Part shown: positions 56,207-64,000 of the stretch, one piece after another
How the letters are laid out: each line of letters begins with the position of its first letter
Numbering within the stretch: position 1 is the first letter of the stretch
NCBI RefSeq assembly: GCF_024362785.1
Contig: NZ_CP093301.1
Location: forward strand, 2,666,001-2,730,000
DNA: 64,000 nucleotides
Direction of reading: 5' to 3'
Source: Evansella sp. LMS18
Lineage (GTDB): Bacteria > Bacillota > Bacilli > Bacillales > Salisediminibacteriaceae
The notes under the pieces: generated by a model
The model's database searches: none
Told to the model about the DNA's origin: nothing
Seen by the model: only the letters and a program-made list of their open reading frames with translations
Program-made: the position numbers and the translations under genes

Positions 56207-56459
56207 AAGAAGGATTTAAAGGAGAGTAATCTTCATAATAGTCTTCGTCACCTTCATACATGACATTTTCTTCAAACAGATAAGTCAGCGGGCAGAAACG
56301 TGTGAATCCCTCTGCTACTTTCATTGCAGCTGCAATTGCAATTACCATCAGAGATGTCTGATTAGGCTTTTTAACCATTCTTGCTGTGCTCCAGGCCAGC
56401 AGAGCAAAACCACATGTGATACGTACAAGGGCGTTCACTGTTCCGATATTCTGTCTCAT
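56205..56459 (-). CDS. DUF2892 (YgaP-like) membrane protein
   Basis: This 84-residue protein has an N-terminal NIGTVNALVRITCGFALLAW helix and a second one (LMVIAIAAAMKVAEGFTRF) followed by CPLTYLF, the classic DUF2892 pattern. ATG 56459 has GGAGG 8 nt upstream; the frame extends to 56474 without a site. The C-terminal tail is acidic. Function is unknown; related domains occur on rhodanese membrane anchors. Confidence 0.85.
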   Translation of the reverse strand: MRQNIGTVNALVRITCGFALLAWSTARMVKKPNQTSLMVIAIAAAMKVAEGFTRFCPLTYLFEENVMYEGDEDYYEDYSPLNPS

Positions 56460-56574
56460 TTCGCATACCTCCAATTTTATTTTTAAAATTGTTGAAATTC
56501 TTTAGTGAATTAAAGGGGAAATATGTTACCATAGTAGAAACATAATTTATAACAGAGTGAATTGGGTGATATAG

Positions 56575-58323
56575 ATGGTTAAAGGATTTTCACATTACTG
56601 GACAAAAAAAGAAATACGGACACAGCTTGAAGTTATCCGCGGAAACATTGCGCCCACAAAGGTTATTAAAAATGTCCGCTGGCTAAACAGCACCAGGAAA
56701 TGCTGGATGAGGGGCAACATTTGGATTTATTTTGACCGTATCGTTTATGTTGGAGAAGAAGTTCCTCCAAAGATCTCAGAAAAGACACAGATTATCGATG
56801 GTACTGAGAAATTTGCGGTCCCTGGTTATATTGAACACCATGCTCACCCGTTTCAGTTATATAATCCCCTTACGCTCGCTCAATATGCGTCAGAACGGGG
56901 AACAACTACCCTGATTAATGACAACATGCCGCTTTTTTTACATTTAGATAAAAAGAAAGCGCTTACTTTCCTTGATGATATGCAAAAGATGCCTGCGGCG
57001 ATGTTATGGTGGGCGAGATATGACGGGCAGACTGAGCTGGTAAATGATAATGATCTGTTTACTTTTTCAAATATGCGATCCTGGCTTGACCATCCCTATG
57101 TAGTACAGGGAGGGGAGCTTACAGACTGGCCGGCTGTGCTTAACGGGGACGACTGTATTTTGCACTGGATGCTGGAGACGAAGGATGTACGCAAGCCAAT
57201 TGAGGGCCACTTTCCGGGAGCGGGGGAGAAAACGCTCACTCAGATGGCTCTGCTTGGAGTAGATGGAGACCATGAATCCATGACAGGAGATGATGTAATC
57301 CGCCGTCTGGATCTTGGAATGGCTGCTTCTTTAAGGTACTCATCCATCAGGCCGGATCTTCCGAAGCTGCTTGAAGAGTTACAGGCGGCGGACTTCAATA
57401 GTTATGACAGGCTGATGATGACTACAGATGGTTCACCTCCGGATTTCCTCCGTGAAGGGTTTGTGGATCACCTCATTAAGATTGCCCTGGACCATGGTGT
57501 TCCATTTATTGATGCAGTTGGGATGGTTACTTATAATGCGGCAAAGCATTATCACATGGAGGATGTACTGGGGATGATTGCCCCAGGGAGAATCGCAAGT
57601 ATAAACCTCCTCTCGTCACTGGATAACCCATTGCCTGTGGATGTAATTGCCAAAGGGAAAACTGTCCGGAAAGATAATGTCCCTTGTTTTCCAAAAATAG
57701 ATGTGGACTGGGAAAAATACGGTTTTGCTCCATTTGCTCCTGATTGGGATCTTACGGATAAGGATATGGATTTTTCTACGCCGGTCGGACTGGAAATGGT
57801 CAATGAAGTGATCGTTAAACCATACCGGATCGAACAGGACTTAACAAGTGAAACTCTGAGCAGCGAGAAAGACGAATGCTTTATCATGCTTGCAGACAGG
57901 GATGGAAAGTGGACTGTAAGCACCGCGATTAAGGGGTTTGCAGACAACCTTTATGGATTTGCCAGCTCGTTCTCCAATACCGGAGATATTATCCTGATAG
58001 GAAAGAGCAAGAAAGGTCTCCAGGATGCTTTTAAAGAGCTTAAGAAACAGCAGGGTGGTATTGTGCTTCTTGATGAGACTGGTCCAGTGTGCAAAATTCC
58101 CCTTGATATCTCAGGGATGATTTCATCGGCGGATATGGAGGAATTGATGGAGAAGGAGCGGGAGCTTAAGCTGGCGTTAAAAGAACGAGGTTACCGTTAT
58201 AGTGATCCTGTATATTCTCTTCTGTTCTTTTCAGCAACTCATTTGCCATACGTAAGAATTACCCAGAGGGGCATCTTTGACGTGAAGAAGAAAAGAGTAC
58301 TCTTTCCTTCGATTATGCGTTAA
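56575..58323 (+). CDS. yerA: Adenine-deaminase-like amidohydrolase (YerA)
   Basis: This 582-residue protein has the adenine deaminase architecture: a small beta domain, an amidohydrolase barrel and the Ade C-terminal domain. Metal-site motifs are altered from canonical Ade: PGYIEHHAHPFQL in place of PGFID-HVHIES, GHFPG for the middle His, and MMTTDGSPPDF for the DD-containing segment. Synteny with B. subtilis yerA (before yerB, yerC, pcrB) is good. Actual substrate is unproven; adenine may not be it. Confidence 0.87.
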   Translation: MVKGFSHYWTKKEIRTQLEVIRGNIAPTKVIKNVRWLNSTRKCWMRGNIWIYFDRIVYVGEEVPPKISEKTQIIDGTEKFAVPGYIEHHAHPFQLYNPLTLAQYASERGTTTLINDNMPLFLHLDKKKALTFLDDMQKMPAAMLWWARYDGQTELVNDNDLFTFSNMRSWLDHPYVVQGGELTDWPAVLNGDDCILHWMLETKDVRKPIEGHFPGAGEKTLTQMALLGVDGDHESMTGDDVIRRLDLGMAASLRYSSIRPDLPKLLEELQAADFNSYDRLMMTTDGSPPDFLREGFVDHLIKIALDHGVPFIDAVGMVTYNAAKHYHMEDVLGMIAPGRIASINLLSSLDNPLPVDVIAKGKTVRKDNVPCFPKIDVDWEKYGFAPFAPDWDLTDKDMDFSTPVGLEMVNEVIVKPYRIEQDLTSETLSSEKDECFIMLADRDGKWTVSTAIKGFADNLYGFASSFSNTGDIILIGKSKKGLQDAFKELKKQQGGIVLLDETGPVCKIPLDISGMISSADMEELMEKERELKLALKERGYRYSDPVYSLLFFSATHLPYVRITQRGIFDVKKKRVLFPSIMR

Positions 58324-58358
58324 ACTATAAAAGTGAATAGAGAGTGAGGCTGGTTTAA

Positions 58359-59453
58359 GTGGCACGGCGGAAAAACCTTACAATAATCATAATTTCTTTT
58401 CTTACAATAGTCCTATTTACCGCATGCAAAGCAGAAGAGGAAGCAGCTGGAGCTAAGGAAGCAACAGATTCAGCAGAGCAATCAAATGAGGAAAACCTGG
58501 AGGAAACCGAGGATAAGGAAAATACCCTGGACGACGAAAATCTTCCATATACATTTCCGCTCACAGGAGAAAAAACAGCTGAACAGACAGACATGCGCCC
58601 ATTTGGTGTTATGATAGAAAACTCTGCAGCAGCAAGGCCGCAAAGCGGCCTTTATCAGGCAGATATAGTTTATGAAGTGCTGACAGAAGCGACAATAACA
58701 AGATTTCTGGCTTTTTATCACAGTGCACAGCCCGAAGTGATCGGCCCTGTGCGTAGTGCAAGAGATTATTATCTTCAGCTGAATAACGGGTATGATGCTG
58801 TATACGTCTCAGCAGGAGGCAGTCCTGATGCCCTTGCGCAGATTGAACAGGGAGTGGTGGACCACATAAGCGGACTTCATTATGATGGAACGTATTTTAC
58901 TCGTTCCAGCGAGAGAAAAGCACCGCATAATATGTACACTTCTTATAGTGCTTTAGAAGAAGCCTTTGGAAAAACAGGGTATGAATCTGATTATAATTTT
59001 CCTGAGCTTACTTTCACAGACAGCCTGGGGGAAGGAAGCTCCGACTCCCTGTCTGCAGCTGAAGAAGTGGAAGTAGTATACGGAAGTGCATCAAACAATG
59101 TCCAATTCAAATATGACAATGAAGCGGAGAGATATTTCAGGTATAATGGAGGACAGGCTTCAGAAGATCTTGAGACCGGAAATCCAGTGGCACCTAAAAA
59201 TGTCTTTATCGTAGCTGCACCCCATAAAGTCATAGATGACCAGGGAAGGCGGGCAATTGACCTCTCTGGAAACGGAAAAGGATACCTTATCCAGGAAGGG
59301 TTACTTCAGGAAGTTGACTGGGAAAACAGAGACAATCAAATTATTCCTGTGAAGGATGGAAACGCAGTACCTTTTCTGTCAGGACAAACATGGATAAATA
59401 TCATCCCTGATGAAGAGGGCGGACTTGAAACTTACGTCAACATAATAGATTAA
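58359..59453 (+). CDS. yerB: DUF3048 lipoprotein (YerB)
   Basis: This 364-residue protein has a signal peptide with lipobox LFTAC (Cys near residue 22) and an acidic linker, then a DUF3048 domain. PFGVMIENSAAARPQSGLYQ, FYHSAQPEVIGPVRSARDYY and APHNMYTSY are diagnostic. The start is GTG with only a weak GTGAGG site. Function is unknown; the protein is expected on the outer face of the membrane. Same gene order as B. subtilis. Confidence 0.9.
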   Translation: MARRKNLTIIIISFLTIVLFTACKAEEEAAGAKEATDSAEQSNEENLEETEDKENTLDDENLPYTFPLTGEKTAEQTDMRPFGVMIENSAAARPQSGLYQADIVYEVLTEATITRFLAFYHSAQPEVIGPVRSARDYYLQLNNGYDAVYVSAGGSPDALAQIEQGVVDHISGLHYDGTYFTRSSERKAPHNMYTSYSALEEAFGKTGYESDYNFPELTFTDSLGEGSSDSLSAAEEVEVVYGSASNNVQFKYDNEAERYFRYNGGQASEDLETGNPVAPKNVFIVAAPHKVIDDQGRRAIDLSGNGKGYLIQEGLLQEVDWENRDNQIIPVKDGNAVPFLSGQTWINIIPDEEGGLETYVNIID

Positions 59454-59484
59454 ATTAATAAGTCGGAAAGGATGACTTACCCTA

Positions 59485-59784
59485 ATGCAAATCGATAAGT
59501 TAAGAGGTAAAGAGTTAGATCAGCTTTTTGAAGCTATTTTAAGCCTTAAAAACGTGGAAGAATGCTATCAATTCTTCGATGACCTCTGCACGATGAATGA
59601 AATCCAGTCACTTGCACAGCGTCTGGAAGTTGCGCGTATGCTGATGGATGGCTTTACTTATCAGCGTATTGAAAAAGATACCGGGGCAAGCACTGCGACT
59701 ATCTCCCGCGTAAAACGCTGTATAAACTACGGAAATGACGGCTACCAGATGACACTTGAAAGAGTGCATGATAATAAAGAATAA
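59485..59784 (+). CDS. yerC: TrpR-like regulator YerC/YecD family
   Basis: The 99-residue DNA-binding protein has the TrpR-type fold: MNEIQSLAQRLEVARML (with the conserved LAQRLEVA) and helix-turn-helix FTYQRIEKDTGASTATISRV. It probably regulates a small set of genes; the ligand is unknown. It lies 31 bp after yerB and ends at a terminator. Confidence 0.92.
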   Translation: MQIDKLRGKELDQLFEAILSLKNVEECYQFFDDLCTMNEIQSLAQRLEVARMLMDGFTYQRIEKDTGASTATISRVKRCINYGNDGYQMTLERVHDNKE

Positions 59785-59792
59785 CGGTTTTA

Positions 59793-59829
59793 AGAAAACA
59801 CCTTCATTTATGTGGAGGTGTTTTTCTTA
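59793..59829 (+). terminator. Terminator after yerC
   Basis: AAGAAAACACCT and AGGTGTTTTTCTT pair (one bulged T) around an 11- to 12-nt loop, with a T-rich 3' arm. Confidence 0.8.
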
Positions 59830-59835
59830 TATTTA

Positions 59836-60730
59836 AGAGCATCTTGCATCCCTTGAAGGAGAGAAAATTGGAACTCAAGTGGTGCAAGGGCATCTTGCAT
59901 CCCTTGAAAGAGAGGAAAAGGTGAACTCAAGTGGTGCAAGGGCATCTTGCATCACTTCAAAGAGAGGAAAAGGTGAACTCAAGTAATGCAAGAGCGTCTT
60001 GCGTCCCTTGAAAGAGAGGAAAAGGTGAACTCAAGTGGTGCAAGAGCATCTTGCATCCCTTGAAAGAGAGGAAAGGGTAAGTTCAAGTGGTGCAAGAGCG
60101 TCTTGCATCCCTTCAAAGAGAGGAAAGGGTAAACTCAAGTGGTGCAAGAGCGTCTTGCGTCCCTTGAAAGAGAGGAAATGATGAACTCAAGTAATGCAAG
60201 AGCGTCTCGCATCCCTTGAAAGAGAGGAAACTGAAACTCAAGTGGTGCAAGAGCATCTTGCATCCCTTCAAAGAGAGGAAAAGATGAACTCAAGTAGTGC
60301 AAGAGCATCTTGCATCCCTTGAAAGAGAGGAAAGGGTAAGTTCAAGTGTTGCAAGAGCGTCTTACATCCCTTGAAAGAGAGGAAAGGGTAAACTCAAGTG
60401 GTGCAAGAGCGTCTTGCATCCCTTCAAAGAGAGGAAATGATGAACTCAAGTGGTGCAAGAGCGTCTTGCATCCCTTCAAAGAGAGGAAAGGGTGAGCTCA
60501 AGTAATGCAAGAGCATCTTGCATCCCTTCAAAGAGAGGAAAAGGTGCACTCAAGTGTTGCAAGGGCGTCTTGCATCCCTTCAAAGAGAGGAAACTGAAAC
60601 TCAAGTAATGCAAGAGCATCTTGCATCCCTTGAAAGAGAGGAAACTGAAACTCAAGTAGTGCAAGAGCATCTTGCATCCCTTGAAAGAGAGGAAAAGGTG
60701 AACTCAAGTAGTGCAAGAGCGTCTCACCAC
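59836..60730. repeat. 52-bp tandem repeat array, about 17-18 units, between yerC and pcrB
   Basis: CTTGCATCCCTT-type anchors start at 59843, 59894, 59946, 59998, 60050, 60102, 60154, 60206 and so on to about 60727, mostly 52 bp apart. The unit contains TGCAAGAGCGTCTTGCA, a 7-bp palindrome with 3-nt loop, then CCCTTGAAAGAGAGGAAA and an ACTCAAGT tail. Variants alternate GCATC/GCGTC, GTGG/GTAA/GTAG and GAAAG/CAAAG. No coding frame is credible; frames on both strands only repeat a short amino-acid pattern. Confidence 0.93.
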
Positions 60731-60855
60731 AAAATGAGAAATGGCCTTTCCTTTTTTCCCTCATCCCTCTCCCTCCAGCAGCCATCATCAACCAATGAGA
60801 AAACCCTCCCGCACCTTCTCCCAAGCCCCCCCACAAAAATTACTTTACTTTCCTG

Positions 60856-60897
60856 AAAAATACTGTCTTTCCTTTAATGAGGTGAGACAGTATTTTT
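60856..60897 (+). terminator. Terminator-like hairpin before pcrB
   Basis: A 13-bp stem AAAAATACTGTCT/AGACAGTATTTTT (60856-60868 with 60885-60897) with 16-nt loop. It could stop transcription that runs through the array; pcrB would then need its own promoter close to 60900. Confidence 0.7.
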
Positions 60898-60940
60898 GGT
60901 ATACTAAGGAGATGAGTAAATGAAGAGTTGGAGGCAGCCA

Positions 60941-61627
60941 ATGCTTGAATATAGAGAATGGAAACATGCTTTTAAATTAGATCCGAATAAAGAAATCAGT
61001 GACGATGAACTGGAGCAGCTCTGTGAGTCAGGTACAGACGCGGTCATAGTGGGCGGAAGCGACGGGGTGACAGAAGATAAAACCCTCAGCCTGCTCATGC
61101 GTATCAGGCGCTATTCTGTGGCTTGCGTCCTTGAAGTATCGAATTTATACTCTATCGTACCGGGCTTTGATTATTATTTAATTCCATCGGTCCTCAACAC
61201 GAGTAATGCCACCTGGATTAACGGTCTGCATCATCGTGCTTTAAAACAGTTCGGGGATATCATGAACTGGGAAGAAGTGCTGACGGAAGGCTACTGCGTA
61301 CTTAACGGTGATTCTAAAGTAGCACAGCTGACGGATGCAACGGTAAATCTCGATAAAGAAGACATCATCGCCTATGCGCGTATGGCAGATAAATTGTTCC
61401 GTCTGCCGATTTTTTACCTGGAATACAGTGGTAAATATGGCGACCCTGAAATCGTAGAGGCAGTGGGCGAAGTCATCGAAGACAGCCGTTTGTTTTACGG
61501 GGGAGGCATTACGTCGAAAAAACAGGCGGAGGAAATGGCGCAGTTCGCCGACACGATCGTGGTTGGAAACATCATCTATGATGATTTTAAAGAAGCCCTG
61601 AAGACAGTAAAGGCAATTCAGTCTTAA
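60941..61627 (+). CDS. pcrB: Heptaprenylglyceryl phosphate synthase
   Basis: This 228-residue TIM-barrel prenyltransferase joins heptaprenyl diphosphate to glycerol-1-phosphate. ATG 60941 aligns with the B. subtilis start (both continue ...EWKH-FKLDPNK) and has GGAGG 6 nt upstream; an earlier in-frame ATG at 60920 is less likely. [24 protein letters not shown] and LFYGGGIT carry the phosphate and substrate sites. It is followed by pcrA. Confidence 0.95.
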   Translation: MLEYREWKHAFKLDPNKEISDDELEQLCESGTDAVIVGGSDGVTEDKTLSLLMRIRRYSVACVLEVSNLYSIVPGFDYYLIPSVLNTSNATWINGLHHRALKQFGDIMNWEEVLTEGYCVLNGDSKVAQLTDATVNLDKEDIIAYARMADKLFRLPIFYLEYSGKYGDPEIVEAVGEVIEDSRLFYGGGITSKKQAEEMAQFADTIVVGNIIYDDFKEALKTVKAIQS

Positions 61628-61697
61628 AGTATACAAAGCCGTCAGGATAAGATAAAATGAAGGATAAACAAGAACATACGTTTGGAAGGTGATCTTT

Positions 61698-63968
61698 ATG
61701 GAACGAATGAAAGACAGTCTGCTGGAAGGGCTTAACCCAGAACAGCAAAAAGCTGTTAAACACGGAGAAGGTCCGCTTCTGCTTATGGCTGGAGCAGGAA
61801 GTGGAAAAACAAGGGTGCTTACACATCGTATCGCTTATCTGATCCAGGAAACTGGTGTGCCACACTGGTCTGTATTAGCGATAACTTTCACAAATAAAGC
61901 TGCAAGGGAAATGAAAGAACGTGTTGCCCATATTGTAGGCGGGACAATGGCAGAGGAAATCTGGGTTTCCACCTTCCACTCCTTATGCGTGAGAATACTG
62001 CGAAGAGACATCGACCGGATTGGGTTCAACAGAAATTTCACCATCCTGGATGCCGGGGACCAGCTCACTGTCATTAAACGTCTCATGAAGGAATTGAACA
62101 TAGATGTGAAACGCTTTGAACCAAGGTCGATCCTCGGGACGATAAGCTCTGCGAAAAACGAGCTGAAAACACCTGCTGATTACGAAAAGACTGCAGAAGG
62201 CCCTTATGAGGACACCGTTCTGAAAGTTTATAAGGCTTACCAAAGAGAGCTGAAGAAAAATCAGGCTCTTGATTTTGACGACCTGATTATGACAACGATA
62301 AAGCTTTTTAAACAGGTTCCGGAAGTACTGGAATACTATCAGCGCCGCTTTCGTTTCGTCATGGTGGATGAGTATCAGGATACGAACCGTGCCCAGTATA
62401 TGCTTGTGAAAATGATTGCGGACAAACACCGGAACCTCTGTGTGGTAGGGGACTCAGACCAGTCTATTTATCGCTGGCGCGGAGCGGACATCCAAAACAT
62501 CCTCTCCTTTGAAAAAGATTACCCGGAATGTGCGACGATTCTTCTTGAGCAGAATTACCGCTCAACGAAAACGATACTTAAAGCAGCAAACGAGGTAATA
62601 GAAAACAACCTGAACAGAAAGCCTAAGAAACTCTGGACGGAAAATCAGGATGGGGAGGAGCTGTGCCTTTATGAGGCGGACAATGAGCATGATGAAGGAC
62701 GTTTCGTCATTGGGAAAGTCAAAGAAATGACTGACTCCGGAAGGTACCGCCCTTCAGACATCGCCGTTTTATACCGTACAAACGCCCAGTCCCGTGTAAT
62801 TGAGGAAATGTTCGTTAAGTCCAACCTTCCGTACACGATTGTCGGGGGCACGAAGTTCTACGACAGAAAAGAAATTAAGGACTTGCTGGCATACTTGCGT
62901 CTTGTGGCTAATCCTGATGACGATATCAGCTTCAGAAGAATAATTAACGTTCCGCGCCGGGGAATCGGGGCTACTACTCTTGAAAAAGTTGAAACTTATG
63001 CAGCCCATCATGATCTCTCGATTTTTCAGGCCTTACAGGAAGTCAGCCAGATCGGTTTGAGTGCAAGGTTTGAAAAAACACTCGCTGGATTTATCGATCA
63101 GATAAACGGCTGGGTTCAAATGCAGGATTATTTGTCTGTAGGAGAGCTCGTAGAAGAAATACTTGAAAAAACCGGGTACCGGGAAATGCTTAAAAATGAT
63201 AAAAGTCTTGAATCGGAAGCAAGGCTGGAAAACATAAACGAGTTTCTTTCCGTAACAAAAGAATTCGAGGAAACGAATGAAGATAAGTCACTTGTGGCAT
63301 TCCTTACTGATTTAGCCCTCGTAGCTGATATTGATAAAGTGGATAATGAAGAGGAGAATGCACAGGACAATGTTCTGCTTATGACTCTCCACTCTGCGAA
63401 AGGACTGGAATTCCCTGTCGTCTTCCTGATTGGCCTGGAAGAAGGAGTATTCCCTCACAGCCGTTCCCTCATGGAAGAGGCGGAAATGGAAGAAGAGAGG
63501 CGCCTGGCATATGTGGGGATTACCCGTGCAGAGCAGGAACTCTTCCTGTCCCGGGCGAAAATGAGAACATTATACGGCAGGACAAATATGAATCCAGCAT
63601 CCAGGTTTCTAAAGGAAATCCCGTCAGACCTCGTAAACTGCCTCAATGAACCGAAGGAACAACCGGTTCCCCCATGGATGGAAACATCACGGGGCGGCAG
63701 AACTGCCCAGCCAGCAAACAGGAGCATGGGCGGACGAACATCGGCAGCTCCTCCTGCCCGGAGAACACAGCAGCGGGCAGCAACTACAATGACTGGCGGC
63801 GACTCATTCAGCTGGTCTGTAGGGGACAAGGCATCCCATAAAAAATGGGGAACAGGGACTGTTGTAAGCATGAAAGGCGAAGGGGAGAATGTTGAACTTG
63901 ATATTGCTTTCCCTGAGGTTGGCATAAAGCGATTATTTGCTAAATTTGCACCGATAACGAAACAGTAA
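61698..63968 (+). CDS. pcrA: ATP-dependent DNA helicase PcrA (UvrD family)
   Basis: The 756-residue SF1 helicase acts in repair and in removing RecA. Motif I is [12 protein letters not shown], motif Ia [11 protein letters not shown], motif [10 protein letters not shown], motif [17 protein letters not shown], motif IV QNYRST, motif [16 protein letters not shown] and motif [16 protein letters not shown] 61698 follows GGAAGGTG. The C-terminal tail contains a basic/Gly-rich stretch then [16 protein letters not shown], the usual RNA-polymerase-interacting Tudor-like segment. Confidence 0.97.
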   Translation: MERMKDSLLEGLNPEQQKAVKHGEGPLLLMAGAGSGKTRVLTHRIAYLIQETGVPHWSVLAITFTNKAAREMKERVAHIVGGTMAEEIWVSTFHSLCVRILRRDIDRIGFNRNFTILDAGDQLTVIKRLMKELNIDVKRFEPRSILGTISSAKNELKTPADYEKTAEGPYEDTVLKVYKAYQRELKKNQALDFDDLIMTTIKLFKQVPEVLEYYQRRFRFVMVDEYQDTNRAQYMLVKMIADKHRNLCVVGDSDQSIYRWRGADIQNILSFEKDYPECATILLEQNYRSTKTILKAANEVIENNLNRKPKKLWTENQDGEELCLYEADNEHDEGRFVIGKVKEMTDSGRYRPSDIAVLYRTNAQSRVIEEMFVKSNLPYTIVGGTKFYDRKEIKDLLAYLRLVANPDDDISFRRIINVPRRGIGATTLEKVETYAAHHDLSIFQALQEVSQIGLSARFEKTLAGFIDQINGWVQMQDYLSVGELVEEILEKTGYREMLKNDKSLESEARLENINEFLSVTKEFEETNEDKSLVAFLTDLALVADIDKVDNEEENAQDNVLLMTLHSAKGLEFPVVFLIGLEEGVFPHSRSLMEEAEMEEERRLAYVGITRAEQELFLSRAKMRTLYGRTNMNPASRFLKEIPSDLVNCLNEPKEQPVPPWMETSRGGRTAQPANRSMGGRTSAAPPARRTQQRAATTMTGGDSFSWSVGDKASHKKWGTGTVVSMKGEGENVELDIAFPEVGIKRLFAKFAPITKQ

Positions 63969-63982
63969 GGTGGTTGAGCTTA

Positions 63983-64000
63983 ATGGCTGCACTAGAAGAA
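63983..64000 (+). CDS. ligA: Start of next gene, probably NAD+-dependent DNA ligase (partial)
   Basis: ATG 63983 follows AAGGTGG. Only six codons (MAALEE) are in the window. The assignment to ligA comes from the conserved pcrB-pcrA-ligA order of Bacillaceae, not from the sequence itself. Confidence 0.4.

Noticed and set aside
59836-60730. Possible CRISPR array
   Set aside because: Whole 52-bp units are conserved; there are no unique spacers between short repeats, and no cas genes are nearby.
60476-60856. Frames on both strands (64-112 residues) across the 59.8-60.7 kb array
   Set aside because: Derived from the 52-bp repeat; both strands are open at the same place and the peptides repeat a short motif.

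Overview
The window is chromosomal DNA from a spore-forming Firmicute of the family Bacillaceae. The evidence is strong AAGGAGG-type ribosome binding sites, frequent TTG/GTG starts, a GerA-type germination operon, a PurR/guanine-riboswitch-controlled pur operon, and Bacillus subtilis-like gene order (moxR/DUF58/transglutaminase, guaA, pbuG, yebG-like gene, purEKBCSQLFMNHD, yerA, yerB, yerC, pcrB, pcrA, start of ligA). The betaine-type (BCCT) carrier, a Na+/solute symporter and several very acidic small proteins would suit a halophilic or alkaliphilic member, but that is inference.

Layout. 1-3.0 kb: end of lipA, a HesB-like protein, an LpdV-like dihydrolipoyl dehydrogenase, purU. 3.0-4.4 kb: gene-free, with a 245-bp dispersed repeat and a 101-bp tandem array. 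4.4-9.0 kb: ddl-murF and a gamma-glutamyltranspeptidase. 9.2-13.1 kb: germination operon in the order A-C-B. 13.4-16.3 kb: BCCT carrier and NarK. 16.5-19.3 kb (minus): a TetR regulator followed by gvpL-S-K-J and a small unknown gene. This is a gas-vesicle cluster without gvpA, gvpN, gvpG or a second gvpF/L. 19.4-25.3 kb (minus): two small membrane proteins, a two-subunit Na+/solute symporter, a cNMP/CBS/DUF294 signalling protein and a DnaQ-like exonuclease, with two repeat arrays flanking the exonuclease. 27-31.5 kb: moxR-DUF58-transglutaminase operon. 32-35.4 kb: guaA and pbuG, each behind its own guanine riboswitch. 35.7-39.1 kb: type III polyketide synthase plus methyltransferase, a NETI protein, two small membrane or secreted proteins. 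39.2-41.6 kb (minus): amidase and EamA exporter. 41.8-55.8 kb: the complete pur operon with PurBoxes, promoter, guanine riboswitch and terminator, interrupted between purH and purD by a 0.65-kb hairpin-bearing array. 56.2-64 kb: DUF2892 protein, yerA, yerB, yerC, a 0.9-kb tandem array, pcrB, pcrA and the first codons of a gene that is probably ligA.

Purine supply is the main theme: de novo synthesis to IMP, GMP synthase, purine uptake and formate release from formyl-THF (purU) lie together, and three guanine aptamers control them. The most unusual material lies between genes. Three arrays have the same strict 52-bp period (19.43-19.70, 53.74-54.38, 59.84-60.73 kb). A fourth has a 101-bp period and a fifth is a 21-bp array of a TTC-N2-GAA motif with an 82-bp super-period. 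At least four other dispersed or palindromic elements are present. The truncated gas-vesicle cluster and the symporter/DUF294/exonuclease cluster are the most interesting protein-coding systems. No CRISPR array, tRNA, rRNA, intact insertion sequence or prophage was seen.
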